Of a DNA stretch of 64,000 nucleotides, positions 21,401 through 29,539 are shown piece after piece. Source of the stretch: Sinonovacula constricta. Its lineage: Eukaryota; Mollusca; Bivalvia; Cardiida; Solecurtidae. The stretch lies in assembly GCA_007844125.1 (NCBI GenBank), contig CM017571.1:109593-173592 (forward strand), in the 5' to 3' direction. Position 1 is the first letter of the stretch; the number at the start of each line of letters is the position of its first letter. A program made the position numbers and the translations under genes. The notes below the pieces were generated by a model that was not told the DNA's origin, did not search any database, and worked only from the letters and a program-made list of their open reading frames with translations.

Positions 21401-24297
21401 AGAAAGAAAAAATAAGAGCAGATTATAGACAGCTTGCCTTGACTTTTTGCAGTGCTGGATTGTATAACGTAAGCTGTTATTAACATTTATGAAAACACAT
21501 AGTTTTAAGTCAAAAAAGGTGCAATTGAGCCAAAATGAATTTAAATGCGACTAGCCCTATTAAAATGGGATGGGATGGGATTAGCCGGCATTTTTGCCGA
21601 AACTGAGCAGCGACATTTCTATCATTATAGTACAGGGGCACTTATGAGGTGCCCAGGGATTGAACCCGGCTGGTCCATTATACTGACACCGACGAGTCAG
21701 GCATAATGCTGTCCTCTTAGACCCAAGCATTAGGAGGGAAGCCACTACTACCAACTTTAAAGTCTTTGGTTTAACCCGGCCGGGGTTTGAACCCACAACC
21801 TCCCGATCTGCCAGCCGAAGCTCTACCACCTGAGCTATTGCGACCGGTCAATTGAAATGGATTTCCCATTTTCAAGAAATGGACTTTAACAAAATCCATA
21901 ACCAAGACAGAAAATTCTAAGTCAAAAAGGGACATAACTGCAAAATTTATTGTTACCTGTCCTATTGAAATAAGCTCCCTTTGACAGTGAACAAGTCATT
22001 ATTTGAGTGTATTGCATTTCTAACAGTATTTCAACTCTTGAGAGATGGTGTCTAGTAAATATATCATTTTTACAATACACAGCATTAAGTTATGGTCAAT
22101 ATTATATAGCGCTGTCAAGCTATCTTGGCGAGGAATATTCCAGACAAATGTCTGGGTAGAACCACCAGTGATCCACAGGTCAGCTCGATAACTCCCCAAA
22201 ATTTATTCCTTCGTCCCAAATAAGACTCAAATTGGGTGGAAGGCAAAAACAGTCAAGTTGATGACTCTACCGCAACGCCACAGGCGCACTGCCAACAAAC
22301 CTCAACACATCTGAAGAATTGTATTAAGTAAAGACAAAGACATAGACTCAGAAGACATAAAAGAAGACATGGAAGAAGACATAGAAGAAGGCATGGAAGA
22401 AGGCATAGAAGAAAATATAGAAGAAGACATAAAAGAAGACATAGACAGAAGACATAAAAGAAGACATGTAAGAAGACATTGAAGAGGACATAGAAAAAGG
22501 CATAGATAGAAGACATAGAAGAAGGCATAGATAGAAGATAAAGAAGATATAGAAGAAGACATATAAGAAGAAATTGAAGACGAAGACATAGTAAAAGAAG
22601 AACAAGAAGACAAAGAAATAGAATCCTTTTATACATGTATATTCAAGTCAACAGTTCATCTATAGATTAAAGACAAAAACAGGACAGAATTTTGTTGAGT
22701 AACATACACATACAAACCTGTTTCTCATACATATTACAGCCTTCTATCCTTGTCACAGTTTCATTGGCTTCATTTATTGTAATCCTTCTTCTCATGTTTC
22801 CGGTATCCTCAAGATTTCTTTCCGAGGTCTCATAATCACAGACTTTCTTCCTATTATGTTCATGATCTGATATTGCCTTAGTTTCATGTTTCTCAGATTT
22901 ATTTGGCACCTCATCTGCTTCCATTTGCGACACTGTGCTGTTTGATCCATCCTGAAACACTGAGGATGTCCTGTATTTAAACTTGAAGATGCTTCTTGTC
23001 GAAGGAAGTGGAACTTTAGAACCCTGAAATTTTCAAAATTTTTTTTTAAAGAATCACACTTTTTTTAATTATCCCAAAGACTGCCAATAAAATTATCAGT
23101 CACCATTGTTTATCATCCTTTAGGAAAAAAATAAATATTTTTGTTTATTTATTGGGTTTATCTTGCCACCAACAGTATTTCAGTTATCTGGAGATGGTCT
23201 CCACTTGAAGCTGATATAGTGCTGCCTTTACTGTGTATAGCATGGGATGAACACCTGGCATGATATCACACCCAGTCACATTATCCTGACACCGGGTCAA
23301 CCAGTCGTGGAACTACCCTTATATTTGCTTGAGTGTAAGCAAGGGAGCTATACCACTACCATTTTTAACGACTTCGGTATGTCAAACCCAGAGCCTCCCG
23401 TACCTGCATTTATTTTTGTAAAAAAAAAGTGCTTATTATTAGAAAAAATAAAGACAATTGATAAAAACACATATTCTCTGTAAAAAAAAAAATTATGTTT
23501 TTATCATCATTGCCATCCAAGCAATAATAACCATAATCATAATAATTATCTTAACAAATCAGCTGAATTCTTTTATTTTTCAAACTTATAAACAAACCTT
23601 GATAGGTGTGCTGTGGCAGGGGGCATCATCCAAGCTAGGCAAAGCAAATATTCCTGGAAAAGATAAATAGGATAATATAAATCTTTTATGTTACATACAT
23701 TATAGATAACTAACTTCGTGAATCTGGATGTCAGAATGTTGGCAAATTTTACTACTTCTTTTGTTGCTTTTATAATAAAGAATTAAGACAAAAGTAATCA
23801 CTATGGTGATATAAGGAGATGTTGTTTCTAGGTTTAGACTCCAGGCAAATATCAGGGTAAATTTACAGACACCATACATCAACCAGGAGAGCTCCTTACC
23901 CAAAGTTGTCAGTGACTAGGACTTGAAAAGAGAGGTTGAGAGGTTTGCCCAGAAATCATTTGGTTTAAGTTTTAAAATTTCTAATATCTTAGTATTTGAT
24001 CTAGAGCTCTGGTAGTGTGTGTAAGCTGTGATCTACAATACATGCAAGTTACCAATAGCTTTATGTAAAGTGATAAGATAAATGTTTTGACTCATGTACA
24101 TCATTTGATCATTAAAAGGTTTCCTTAACAGAATTCTTTTTGATCAAACAACACTGCAGTTAAATATTTTTTTTGTTTATTTTGTGTAACAATTGAAGTA
24201 TCAACACCATACGAAGTATAAACCATGATACATAAAATAATATTAATAGCTGTCGATAAAAAAAATACAAACCCGATTCATCAAGTGTTGTATCCAT
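3432..24297 (-). CDS. CCDC62: CCDC62-like coiled-coil protein, complete 13-exon gene
   Basis: Thirteen exons join to 3069 nt (1022 residues plus stop). All introns are GT-AG and every phase fits. Residues 1-129 (exons 1-3) are polar and unconserved. Residues 130 to about 436 (exons 4-10) are heptad-rich coiled coil with stretches I recognise from vertebrate CCDC62: SELKDRDRELSEM, LQAREEELTTSIKLK, KQERT. Spacing between the first two blocks equals the vertebrate spacing as I recall it. Residues 436-970 (exon 11) are a long Ser/Pro/Arg-rich, probably disordered segment. Residues 971-1003 carry SPFTKLQRLLLESREMIEHLE, which contains an LXXLL nuclear-receptor box; residues 1004-1022 are a polar tail. 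Vertebrate CCDC62 (about 684 residues) is reported as an estrogen-receptor coactivator and a testis/acrosome protein. The function in this animal is inferred. The extra length is mostly exon 11. The start ATG is the first codon of a short exon that splices in frame; 5' UTR exons were not identified. Confidence 0.93.
3765..4090. repeat. Two tandem copies of a ~175-bp dispersed repeat
   Basis: AATCAATCAAAGGGGAATAA, TCATTGCCAGAAACATG, and ACCAAGTTTGGAGTCATTTG each occur twice in the same order. It lies between exons 12 and 13 of the CCDC62-like gene. I recall similar sequence being common in bivalve DNA. Confidence 0.8.
4236..4334 (-). CDS. CCDC62: CCDC62-like exon 12 with LXXLL box
   Basis: The exon is 99 nt with acceptor cttattttaag|TC and donor ACAG|gtgaga, phase 0 at both ends. 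It encodes SVEASPFTKLQRLLLESREM and then IEHLEQSATSQIQ. Vertebrate CCDC62 has SPTSKLQRLLAESRQM near its C terminus, so this is a conserved exon. LQRLL (residues 980-984) is a nuclear-receptor box motif. Confidence 0.88.
4378..4462 (-). mobile_element. SINE family B, fragment
   Basis: Only the tail third is present: GTCCAGCTAGTGGACAG, GACCCCAGACAAACGTCTGG, TAGAACCATAGGC. It lies in the intron between exons 11 and 12 of the CCDC62-like gene, just upstream of exon 12. Confidence 0.6.
5020..5185 (+). repeat. Dispersed repeat, inverted partner at 14880-15025
   Basis: Shared segments: AGGTTGGTAAGCTAAC, CTGGCAATAT, GAGGTGTTAT and AAAAGGCTGT in the same order after inversion. Confidence 0.72.
5353..5530. 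repeat. 33-bp minisatellite, five copies
   Basis: Unit GATAGAAAATTCTCTGTCAC plus ACGATATTGATTT, in the intron between exons 11 and 12 of the CCDC62-like gene. Copies are almost identical. Confidence 0.9.
6046..7648 (-). CDS. CCDC62: CCDC62-like exon 11, long Ser/Pro-rich region
   Basis: The exon is 1603 nt with acceptor gaacattctag|TC and likely donor CCACCA|gtaagt, phase 0 out. It codes for about 534 residues dominated by Ser, Arg, Pro, Thr and Asn. SP-type motifs recur (RSSSPLRS, RSSSPCRT, RSLSPSS), as expected for a disordered, phosphorylatable region. Its end, QKVCSFLEDVGDIDDSIWDE, is more ordered. If the donor is not used, the frame runs on for 21 codons to a TAA at 5980-5982. Confidence 0.88.
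7885..8160 (+). repeat. Dispersed repeat F, copy 1
   Basis: CAGTAGGTAGGTCTTTTTAG, AGTTGGAATTCTTGGACTT and TTCAGGGGAGACTATT are shared with 52270-52605 in the same order and strand. It lies in intron 10 of the CCDC62-like gene. Confidence 0.8.
8228..8372 (-). mobile_element. TIR repeat family E, end fragment in CCDC62-like intron 10
   Basis: GATACTGTTGAAAATCGTC and GGCAAACTGACGGTTACC match the terminal 150 bp of inverted copies elsewhere in the window. Confidence 0.55.
8711..8811 (-). CDS. CCDC62: CCDC62-like exon 10, end of coiled coil
   Basis: The exon is 101 nt with acceptor caaatccag|AT and donor AAGG|gtaagt (phase 2 out). It encodes MYEHQLREVSELQKKLASSQ and then DRASSLQTSLNEQ. The two final bases join exon 11 to make Gly. 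Confidence 0.9.
8992..9080 (-). CDS. CCDC62: CCDC62-like exon 9, coiled coil
   Basis: The exon is 89 nt with acceptor tttttcctag|CT and donor GGAG|gtatgt. It enters in phase 1 and leaves in phase 0. It encodes MHEQCKNDLLESMKVKQERT and then DAHLKNFRE. KQERT is shared with vertebrate CCDC62. Confidence 0.9.
9436..9646 (-). mobile_element. SINE family B, copy 5
   Basis: Reverse-strand copy with the head complement (CGAACGGGACTCGAACCCAT; CCATGGGCGCCC). Both pol III boxes are recognisable. It lies in intron 8 of the CCDC62-like gene. Confidence 0.83.
10248..10340 (-). CDS. CCDC62: CCDC62-like exon 8, coiled coil
   Basis: The exon is 93 nt with acceptor actcttcag|CA and donor GCAG|gtacgt, phase 1 at both ends. 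It encodes RVEKSQREIERLTQQNISAR and then KQLALVQKEA, a regular heptad segment. Confidence 0.9.
10928..11450 (+). repeat. Arm 1 of a long intronic inverted repeat
   Basis: Shares about 500 bp with the reverse complement of the arm at 20295-20775. Landmarks are ATATGTGCTGTATTAAACTC, AATAATTTTATTTATTTCT and CCATCAAAGATGGC. It lies between exons 7 and 8 of the CCDC62-like gene. Confidence 0.8.
12042..12213 (-). CDS. CCDC62: CCDC62-like exon 7, coiled coil
   Basis: The exon is 172 nt with acceptor gcatctag|GA and donor ACAG|gttggt (phase 1 out). It encodes ERDIVSAMAQLHEATERLRQ and continues through KEKEDWKNRYENIAADLHKQ. It starts where vertebrate proteins read DKDIIEAVNHI. Confidence 0.9.
12735..12898 (-). 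mobile_element. SINE family B, copy 6 (partial)
   Basis: The middle of the element is present (GACCCCTGACATGTGTCTG, GCAGGTTAGCTGGAAAAAC, AACGGAGACTCAAATCC). The A-box end is lost. It lies in intron 6 of the CCDC62-like gene. Confidence 0.75.
13135..14410. repeat. 24-bp minisatellite in CCDC62-like intron 6
   Basis: About fifty copies of a unit like AATAACTAGTGGAGTAACTC plus AATA, with the variants CCAGTGG and CTAGTAG. It fills most of the intron between exons 6 and 7. Minus-strand open frames through it are repeat artefacts. Confidence 0.93.
14880..15025 (-). repeat. Dispersed repeat, inverted partner of 5020-5185
   Basis: Colinear with the reverse complement of the copy near 5.1 kb. It lies just downstream (in gene sense) of exon 6. 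Confidence 0.72.
15117..15218 (-). CDS. CCDC62: CCDC62-like exon 6, coiled coil
   Basis: The exon is 102 nt with acceptor ttctgcag|AC and donor GAAG|gtaata, phase 0 at both ends. It encodes TQIQYLESHIEQLSSSVGRL followed by QAREEELTTSIKLK. The end closely matches the vertebrate LQAREQALTTMIKLK segment. Confidence 0.93.
15465..15535. repeat. Dispersed repeat fragment, also near 56.22-56.31 kb
   Basis: GGTCTCTTAAGACAGGTGGT resembles the GGTGACCATTTAAGTAAT / GTGGTCATTTAATACAG region in the 56.2-kb stretch. Short and diverged. Confidence 0.4.
16100..16280 (+). repeat. Direct duplication, unit 1
   Basis: GCTAATGAAAAAAATAAAGA and AAGTAAGTATTCTTCAAAG, then ACCATTATTTATTGCAT, recur at 16525-16655. 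It lies in intron 5 of the CCDC62-like gene. Confidence 0.8.
16525..16655 (+). repeat. Direct duplication, unit 2
   Basis: Second copy of the 16.1-16.28 kb segment with a deletion of about 40 bp. Confidence 0.8.
18252..18484 (+). mobile_element. SINE family B, copy 1
   Basis: A Leu/Ser-type tRNA-like head (GGCCGAGCTGTTAGAGTCGC, B box GGTTCGAGTTC) is followed by the family body (CGAGAACTTTCATGTGGG, TTTTCCAGCTAACCT, CACCAATAATAAGCTGG) and a tail ending GATGTAACAAAAAC. Confidence 0.87.
19040..19162 (-). mobile_element. SINE family A, degenerate fragment
   Basis: A weak but colinear match to the tail half of family A (AGTTATTTCAGATGG, AGTGCTGCCTTTACTG, GTTGTGGAACTACCC). Located in intron 5 of the CCDC62-like gene. 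Confidence 0.6.
19561..19740. repeat. Probable dispersed repeat in CCDC62-like intron 5
   Basis: Contains TGACCTAGTGACCTATTTTT and ACCCCATGTGACCCAGTTTC, sequence of a type I recall as common in bivalve DNA. No second copy is in this window. Confidence 0.4.
20001..20167 (-). CDS. CCDC62: CCDC62-like exon 5, coiled coil
   Basis: The exon is 167 nt with acceptor ttcacag|AG and donor AAAG|gtaaat. It enters in phase 1 and leaves in phase 0. It reads EEIQTKTAQLKKAISNVKIL and continues as Glu/Lys/Leu-rich heptads to EEQQRK. Together with exon 6 it gives the same residue spacing to the LQARE motif as in vertebrates, so no exon is missing between them. Confidence 0.9.
20295..20775 (-). repeat. Arm 2 of a long intronic inverted repeat
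   Basis: Reverse-complement partner of 10928-11450 (GCTGCCATCAAAGATGGC, GAGTTTAATACAGCACATAT). It lies between exons 4 and 5 of the CCDC62-like gene. Confidence 0.8.
20942..21137 (-). CDS. CCDC62: CCDC62-like exon 4, start of conserved coiled coil
   Basis: The exon is 196 nt with acceptor gtactcag|GC and donor CAAG|gtattc (phase 1 out). It contains KQRQEIQLLVSELKDRDREL, the segment most like vertebrate CCDC62 (KQRKELQLLIGELKDRDKEL as recalled). This exon is the main basis for naming the gene. Confidence 0.93.
21577..21849 (-). mobile_element. SINE family C, copy 1
   Basis: Reverse-strand tRNA-headed element of about 270 bp. Read on the minus strand, the head contains CAATAGCTCAGGTGGTAGAG and GGTTCAAACCCCGGCC. 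The far end is a small hairpin (CGGC-A5-TGCCG type). It lies in intron 3 of the CCDC62-like gene, between exons 3 and 4. An open frame through it is incidental. Confidence 0.87.
22100..22290 (-). mobile_element. SINE family B, copy 7
   Basis: Reverse-strand copy. Landmarks are TTCCAGACAAATGTCTGGG, CCACAGGTCAGCTCG and the terminal CGCCACAGGCGCAC. It lies in intron 3 of the CCDC62-like gene, next to the GAAGACATA array. Confidence 0.78.
22316..22620. repeat. GAAGACATA-type purine-rich repeat
   Basis: Irregular 12-bp-based array (GAAGACATAGAA, GAAGGCATAGAA) about 300 bp long, between exons 3 and 4 of the CCDC62-like gene. Open minus-strand frames are artefacts. Confidence 0.88.
22718..23023 (-). 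CDS. CCDC62: CCDC62-like exon 3
   Basis: The exon is 306 nt with acceptor aaatttcag|GG and donor CAG|gtttgt, phase 0 at both ends. It encodes 102 polar residues beginning GSKVPLPSTRSIFKFKYR and ending NMYEKQ. It lies N-terminal to the conserved coiled coil and has no match I recognise. Confidence 0.88.
23143..23406 (-). mobile_element. SINE family A, copy 2 (tRNA head truncated)
   Basis: Same body as the other family A copies (CACCTGGCATGATATCACAC, ACCAGTCGTGGAACTACCC), but it ends inside the tRNA-like head. It lies in intron 2 of the CCDC62-like gene, between exons 2 and 3. Confidence 0.8.
23598..23653 (-). CDS. CCDC62: CCDC62-like exon 2
   Basis: The exon is 56 nt with acceptor ttttccag|GA and donor AAG|gtttgt. 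It codes for IFALPSLDDAPCHSTPIK after the split Gly. Phase is 1 in and 0 out. No domain is visible. Confidence 0.85.
24273..24297 (-). CDS. CCDC62: CCDC62-like exon 1 (start codon)
   Basis: This exon codes for MDTTLDES plus one base. The donor is TCGG|gtttgt (phase 1). The next exon begins with two bases that complete a Gly codon, so the short exon is confirmed by phase. Any 5' UTR upstream is not delimited. Confidence 0.85.
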
Positions 24298-24477
24298 TTA
24301 TGTTCAATTGTCAGTCATTGTCTTGTTGTCAAAGATGGCACACCTGCTGAAAATTATAACAGAATAGTACTGACAATTATAAATACATTTCAAGAGTCAG
24401 GTGCACTACCAAGGCAGACAGCTCTTGAGGGAGTATATTTGCAAGTTAAGTTTCAAGATAGCTAACATTCAAAGCTG

Positions 24478-24556
24478 TCTGCGCAGGTAGCTTAGTTGGT
24501 GAAGCACCTGACACAGGAGCAGATGGTTGTGGGTTCAATCCCTAAACTTGGTAATG
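24478..24556 (+). mobile_element. tRNA-like head, possible SINE remnant
   Basis: GCAGGTAGCTTAGTTGGTGA resembles an A box and GGGTTCAATCCC is a B box, spaced as in a tRNA. Folding into a complete tRNA is not apparent, so a SINE head is likelier than a functional tRNA gene. It lies about 180 bp upstream of the CCDC62-like start, on the opposite strand. Confidence 0.4.
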
Positions 24557-25486
24557 TTGTGTTTGTTTTTTATAGCTAAATTCACTTTACAACTGCACAA
24601 CAATAGACAGGCAGAAAGAGTTAAATTGCACTTTACAAAATTACCAGTACACATTCTGTTATGGCTCGATATTGCTATTTTATTAGAGGGTTAGGTAGCA
24701 GCAGCCCAGACATATGCCAAAAAATAATTAGTATTAACAGATTAATAAAAAATGAATATACTTGAATGTCAAAGATTATTGGAATAATATAAGTTTATTG
24801 CAGATCAGTTAAGTGCAATCTTCCCAAAGGTACTGAAAATGACAAATTTGGGATAAAAATTTAATGAATTATCAATGTATCTATCTTCGTTCATATCAAA
24901 CCCAAGAGTAATTCTGCGGACCTAGACATTTGCACATTTTCAACGCTTCCAGCAAATAGAATTAAATAACGTAAAAAAAAAGAAAAAGTAAGGCTGGTGT
25001 AGCTAAGGTGTGACAAATTCTATGAGACATATAGCCAACTTTGGTCTAGGAAATTGATACAAATCTGGAGGCAAAGCATTCCAGTGCCAGATGATTCTTA
25101 GGACATAATGCAAATGTTTGATAGTAAAACACATAAAAAAAAACCTTCACAAATAAGTAATTCGTTACAAAAAAACATTTCTGTCGTGTTTAAAGACTTA
25201 ATTCCTGTTAAACAAATCTATGTTACGGCCAATGCCTTGACACAGAGATAGACATTTGACAATACAGTGACTGAAATTAGTTTTTAGAAGACATCTGTAC
25301 ATCTACCTAGCTACTAAAACCGCAAGAAATGCACACGTCTTACATATTTTTTAAGCATGAATGTCCAAAAACTTCAAAAGATAGCTGTCATGGAATCAAT
25401 CATTAGTGCTGCATTTTTTTCGCAATGCTAAATCGTGTTTCTAACCATTGTTTACATTTTATCCGCATTTCATGTTTGAACATGTC

Positions 25487-25498
25487 ACGCATGCGCAC
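25487..25498. promoter_or_regulatory. NRF1-like palindromic CpG motif upstream of the CCDC62-like gene
   Basis: CGCATGCGCA within an otherwise AT-rich stretch, about 1.2 kb upstream of the CCDC62-like start codon. It resembles the NRF1 core. Proximity to a divergent promoter is an inference. Confidence 0.2.
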
Positions 25499-25797
25499 AG
25501 CAGGAACGGTTGAGAATTTGTCGGCAACTTATGTCCATTTTTCGGGGAAAATCAAGTAAAATAAATTTCTCAAATGCATTTATAATAAATATTACAAGGA
25601 ATTGTGGTAGGTGATAAATTGTATAAAGATCGTAAAAATGCCCTTTGAGTCAGTCCTATGTTGAGAAAAGAAAAGCTTCAACAACAAAGGGAAATAACTC
25701 GCAGGAGATTAAAATTTAATTTAACTGCAGTTACACCCCTTTGCAAAGAAGTACAAGAAAATAAATAAAAAAAAAAAAATACTAGCAGTCAATTTTT

Positions 25798-25915
25798 AGA
25801 CACACACGTATGCACGCACGCACGCGCGCGCACACACATACACACACAACAATATCAACATCAACCAATAAAAATCAACAAAGAAAAACAACAACAACAA
25901 CAACAAACAAACAAT
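25798..25915. repeat. CA/CG and AAC simple repeats
   Basis: A mixed CACACA/CGCACG stretch to about 25850, then a CAACAA run at about 25885-25912. Confidence 0.85.
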
Positions 25916-26149
25916 GACGTTCATGGCGGCGATAATGATACTTAAAGCATTATTATTTCTTAAATCAGTTTTATCAACTTTTTTGTGTGTTTTTTTCTAT
26001 TTCTATTCCGTGTTGCAACATGGTAATGAAAAAAATCGATTATGGTGATAATAATGGTTGCAATTTGATGATTGTCAGGATGACGACAATGATGAGGAAA
26101 AATATCATGCTCCCAAATGTAGTTCGTGGTGTTGAGGAAGATAATAAGA

Positions 26150-26385
26150 AAAATGTGTATGGTGATAGTAGTGGTGGTGGTGGTGATGATGAGGAGGAGG
26201 ACGAGCATAAAGAGGACTACGATGATAATAATGATGTTAATGACGATGATGACGATAATGACGATAATGAAGATGATGATAATGATGATGATGATGATGA
26301 TGATGACGATGATGATGATGATAATGATAATGATAATGATGATGACGATGATGACGGCGACGACGATTATGCGGAGGAAGAGGAT
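26150..26385. repeat. (GAT)n-rich tract
   Basis: Impure GAT/GAC repeat. Long frames on both strands (Asp-rich forward, Ile/Val- or His-rich reverse) are low complexity. Confidence 0.9.
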
Positions 26386-26929
26386 AAGAATGCTGATGGT
26401 GAGTAGGAGGAGTGGAGACTGGCAGCGAGGAGGATAGTGCAATATTTACAAATATGATAACCTCGATACCATACATTCGTACTAATAACTAATAACCGAC
26501 ATAATCTAGACACCAGACAACGAGGTCCAGGTGATCCTCAATGTCTCATTTACGACAACAATTACCCGCCATGTGACATCAAGCATCCCTACAGAAAAAC
26601 AACAACAACACATTGTGTCATTATTGCAAAGCAGCGGACATTCTATCGCTAAATGATCCAGCACGCGATTCCAATTATGAATGCGTACGTCATTCTTTAA
26701 AAGTGATTCACCGAGTAGACAATTCAGTACAAAATATTCTCCGCAAAAATTCTACATGCCTGCACCAAAACTAACCCACCTGCAGTTTTATCGTTGATAT
26801 TCGTTTTTTTTTAAACTCAAAATTCGTCTTTTTGTGCAGCACAACAAATGATGACGATGATTATAGCGACATATATAAACAAAGCCAGTATGATGTTACA
26901 ATTCTTACTGCTAATGGCAGTGCCAATAA

Positions 26930-27539
26930 CAAAGAAGGGGAGAATAATAAAGAAGAATAGAAGAAAAGCACAAGAAGAAGAATGAGAAGAAGGTTGATAA
27001 GAAAAAGGAGAAGGAGGACATAAAGATGAAGAAGAAGGTAAAGGCGTAGAAGGAGAAGGAATAGAAAACATAAAGGAAAACGACGAAGGCAGAGAAGAAG
27101 TAAATACAGAAGAAGATATTTAAGAAAAAAGTCAAAGATGACAACGACTTAGAAAAAAATGCTTTGGAGAAAAAGAATTAGAAGAAGAAAGAAAAACAGA
27201 CGAAGAAGGCATAGAAAAAGCTGCAAAAGAAGACGACGATGATTACGAAGATGAAAAAATGTGGAAGCAGAATGCATTTAAGAAGAAGACAAAAAACAAT
27301 AAGAAGAAAACAAAGAAGAAGAAGAAGAAGAAGAAGAAAGAATTAGAAGAAAACGAAGAAGAAGAAAAAATAGAAGAAGATGAAGAAGAAGAAGAAAAAG
27401 AAAGAATTAGAAGAAAACGAAGAAGAAGAAAAAATAGAAGAAGAAGAAGAAGAAGAAGAAAGAATTTGAAGAAAACGAAGAAGAAGAAAAAATAGAAGAA
27501 GAAGAAGAAGAGGAAGAAGAAGAAGGAGAAGAAGAAGAA

Positions 27540-27571
<32 letters not shown>

Positions 27572-27650
27572 AGAAGAAGGAATTAGAAGAAAACGAAGAA
27601 GAAGAAGAAGAAGAGAAAAAAGAAAGAATGAAAAGTAGAAAACGAAGTAA
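26930..27650. repeat. (GAA)n-rich purine tract
   Basis: About 700 bp of GAA-based repeat, almost entirely A and G on the plus strand from about 27290. It lies about 2.6-3.4 kb upstream of the CCDC62-like start. Confidence 0.92.
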
Positions 27651-28162
27651 AGAAAGAAGTTGCCTGATTAGTGAAAAAAGTGTCCCATATTTCCCACCTA
27701 CAGCCTTCCTGGATGATATACATTCTGTTAGAATCATGCTGAGAAACCGTTTTCCCGCTCGTCAAAATGACTGAGGAATGTGCGAATATGTTTTTCGCTT
27801 TTGCGAGGGAATGACATTATCAAAAATTCCTATCACAAACGTAATCTTTTAACATAAGATAACCGACATACTCTGTGCAGTGCAATGTGTTTTATATGAA
27901 GGCAGTTTTATATGAAGTTCTTGGGATCAAAATCAGTATAAAACAAGATAGATATCCTCGCTGACTCTTTTAGATGAAACACAAACGGGTCCTTGAAATA
28001 CACACTGCTTATTATTTAAATGCAAACATTTTTTTTTTTTATAATTGTCAAATGCCCAGCATCAGTGTCATTTTAGCGACTACTTCCTCATTCCTGATCG
28101 ATGCGATAAAAGCAAACAATGTATGTTATTTCTCAAGTATTAAAATGTGCATTTCTAAACTG

Positions 28163-28350
28163 TAACTGCTCAGCCCATCATAAGTTCGAGTCCCGGCCAG
28201 GCGAGAACTTTCATGTGGGGAGGTTTTCCAGCTAACCCGCGGGCCGCCGGTGGTTCTACCCAGAGATCAATCTGCGGTTCTTTTCCGCCAATAATTGGCT
28301 GGACTTCGCCAATATGACCATATTAATGTCGGTGCGATGTAACGAAAACA
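28163..28350 (+). mobile_element. SINE family B, copy 2 (5' truncated)
   Basis: The B box TTCGAGTCCCGGCC and the full body are present but the A-box half is missing or replaced. The tail runs directly into the AAC microsatellite. Confidence 0.82.
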
Positions 28351-28410
28351 ACAACAACAACAACAACAACAAAAACAACATCAAAACAACAACAAAAAAC
28401 AACAACAAAT
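28344..28410. repeat. (AAC)n microsatellite at a SINE tail
   Basis: ACAACAACAAC run continuing the tail of the SINE family B copy just before it. Confidence 0.9.
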
Positions 28411-28544
28411 TTATTGTGAACAAACTGATGTTTTTTCTATTTATTTCTGGGGTTCAAAATCTCGATCATGGCTTTAAGATATCATTCTTAAAATATTTTT
28501 TTTCTTTTAAATAATCTCTTTTCACCATTAACAAAACAAACACA

Positions 28545-28860
28545 CCGGACCTGGTAGCGCAGTCGGTAGAGCGTCGGCTCCAGGTACGGGAGGCCCCGGG
28601 TTCGATCCCGGGCCGCGACATACCAAAGTCGTTAAAATGGTAGTGGCATAGCTCCCTTGCTAACGCTCAAGCAAATATAAGGGTAGTTCCACGACTGGTT
28701 GGCCCGCTGTCAGGATAATTTGACTGGGTGTGGTATCATGCCAGGTGTTCACGGCATGCTATACACAGTGAAGGCAGCACTATATCAGCTTCAAGTTGAC
28801 ACCGTCTCCAGATAACTGAAATACTGTTGGTGGGACGATAAAACCAATAAACAAACAAAG
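28545..28860 (+). mobile_element. SINE family A, copy 3 (most complete)
   Basis: It begins with a tRNA-like head: A box in TGGTAGCGCAGTCGGTAGAG and B box in GGGTTCGATCCCGG. The shared body follows, then a tail ending in CAAACAAAG. The head carries both RNA polymerase III promoter boxes and is the best preserved of the copies. Confidence 0.88.
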
Positions 28861-29489
28861 AAACAAAACAAACAAGAAAGATCTTCTAGAGATATGCAGC
28901 GTTGGTGAGGCACTAACTTACACATTTTTACTATGTTCGTGTTTTTATAGAAAACACATTTGTAAGAACCAAGACACCAAAAAGTCACAGACTTTAACAC
29001 CAATCACTCGCTCCATCCGCGGCTAATAATTCTGAAGTTCCTCACTTAATAGACTCTAAAATTTACGAAGCAGTTAGACAGTGTGTTAGTGAACGATCTG
29101 CTTTGTGGCATATGACAGAGATTAAGTTTTAATGAATATAGAATCAAGTGACGTTTTATGCACTGTACTCATTAAAAGCGTACCGAATCGACTTAGAATT
29201 GTTAAGACTTAAATAACAGTATAAATAAGTATAGATCCCCTCCCCCTACAACCCCGCCCCAAACGAGGACGTTCCATGGGAACACTTCGGTATATGATGA
29301 TGCCATTTGGAATTTCTACCAATGCGAGTTGCTCTGATATTCATACGGGCTAGCAATTGCGTCAGCATTTGTAAATAGGTCAAAGGTGAAGTAAGACAGC
29401 TTCGCCGAATCAAGATTAGGCGAGTAGTAATTTCATGTGTATACATTGTTATCATTTCCACAATCTTCGGTTCTTTCCGTTCACGCTTG

Positions 29490-29530
29490 GAAACAATCGG
29501 AACACCTCGGATAATTTACGAATTACAAGA
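29490..29530 (+). repeat. Dispersed repeat L, end fragment
   Basis: CAATCGGAACACCTCGGATA followed by ATTTACGAATTAC matches the ends of the longer copy at 63.54-63.95 kb. Confidence 0.55.
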
Positions 29531-29539
29531 GGAGTTCCG

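Noticed and set aside
22253..22636. Three overlapping minus-strand ORFs rich in Ser, Leu, Phe and Met
   Set aside because: They translate the GAAGACATA-type repeat between two confirmed coding exons.
25960..27765. Asp-, Ile-, Lys/Glu- and Phe-rich ORFs on both strands
   Set aside because: Frames through GAT and GAA simple repeats.
28545..28625. Functional tRNA gene
   Set aside because: It has A and B boxes but continues into the repeated SINE body, and the same head recurs in several copies.
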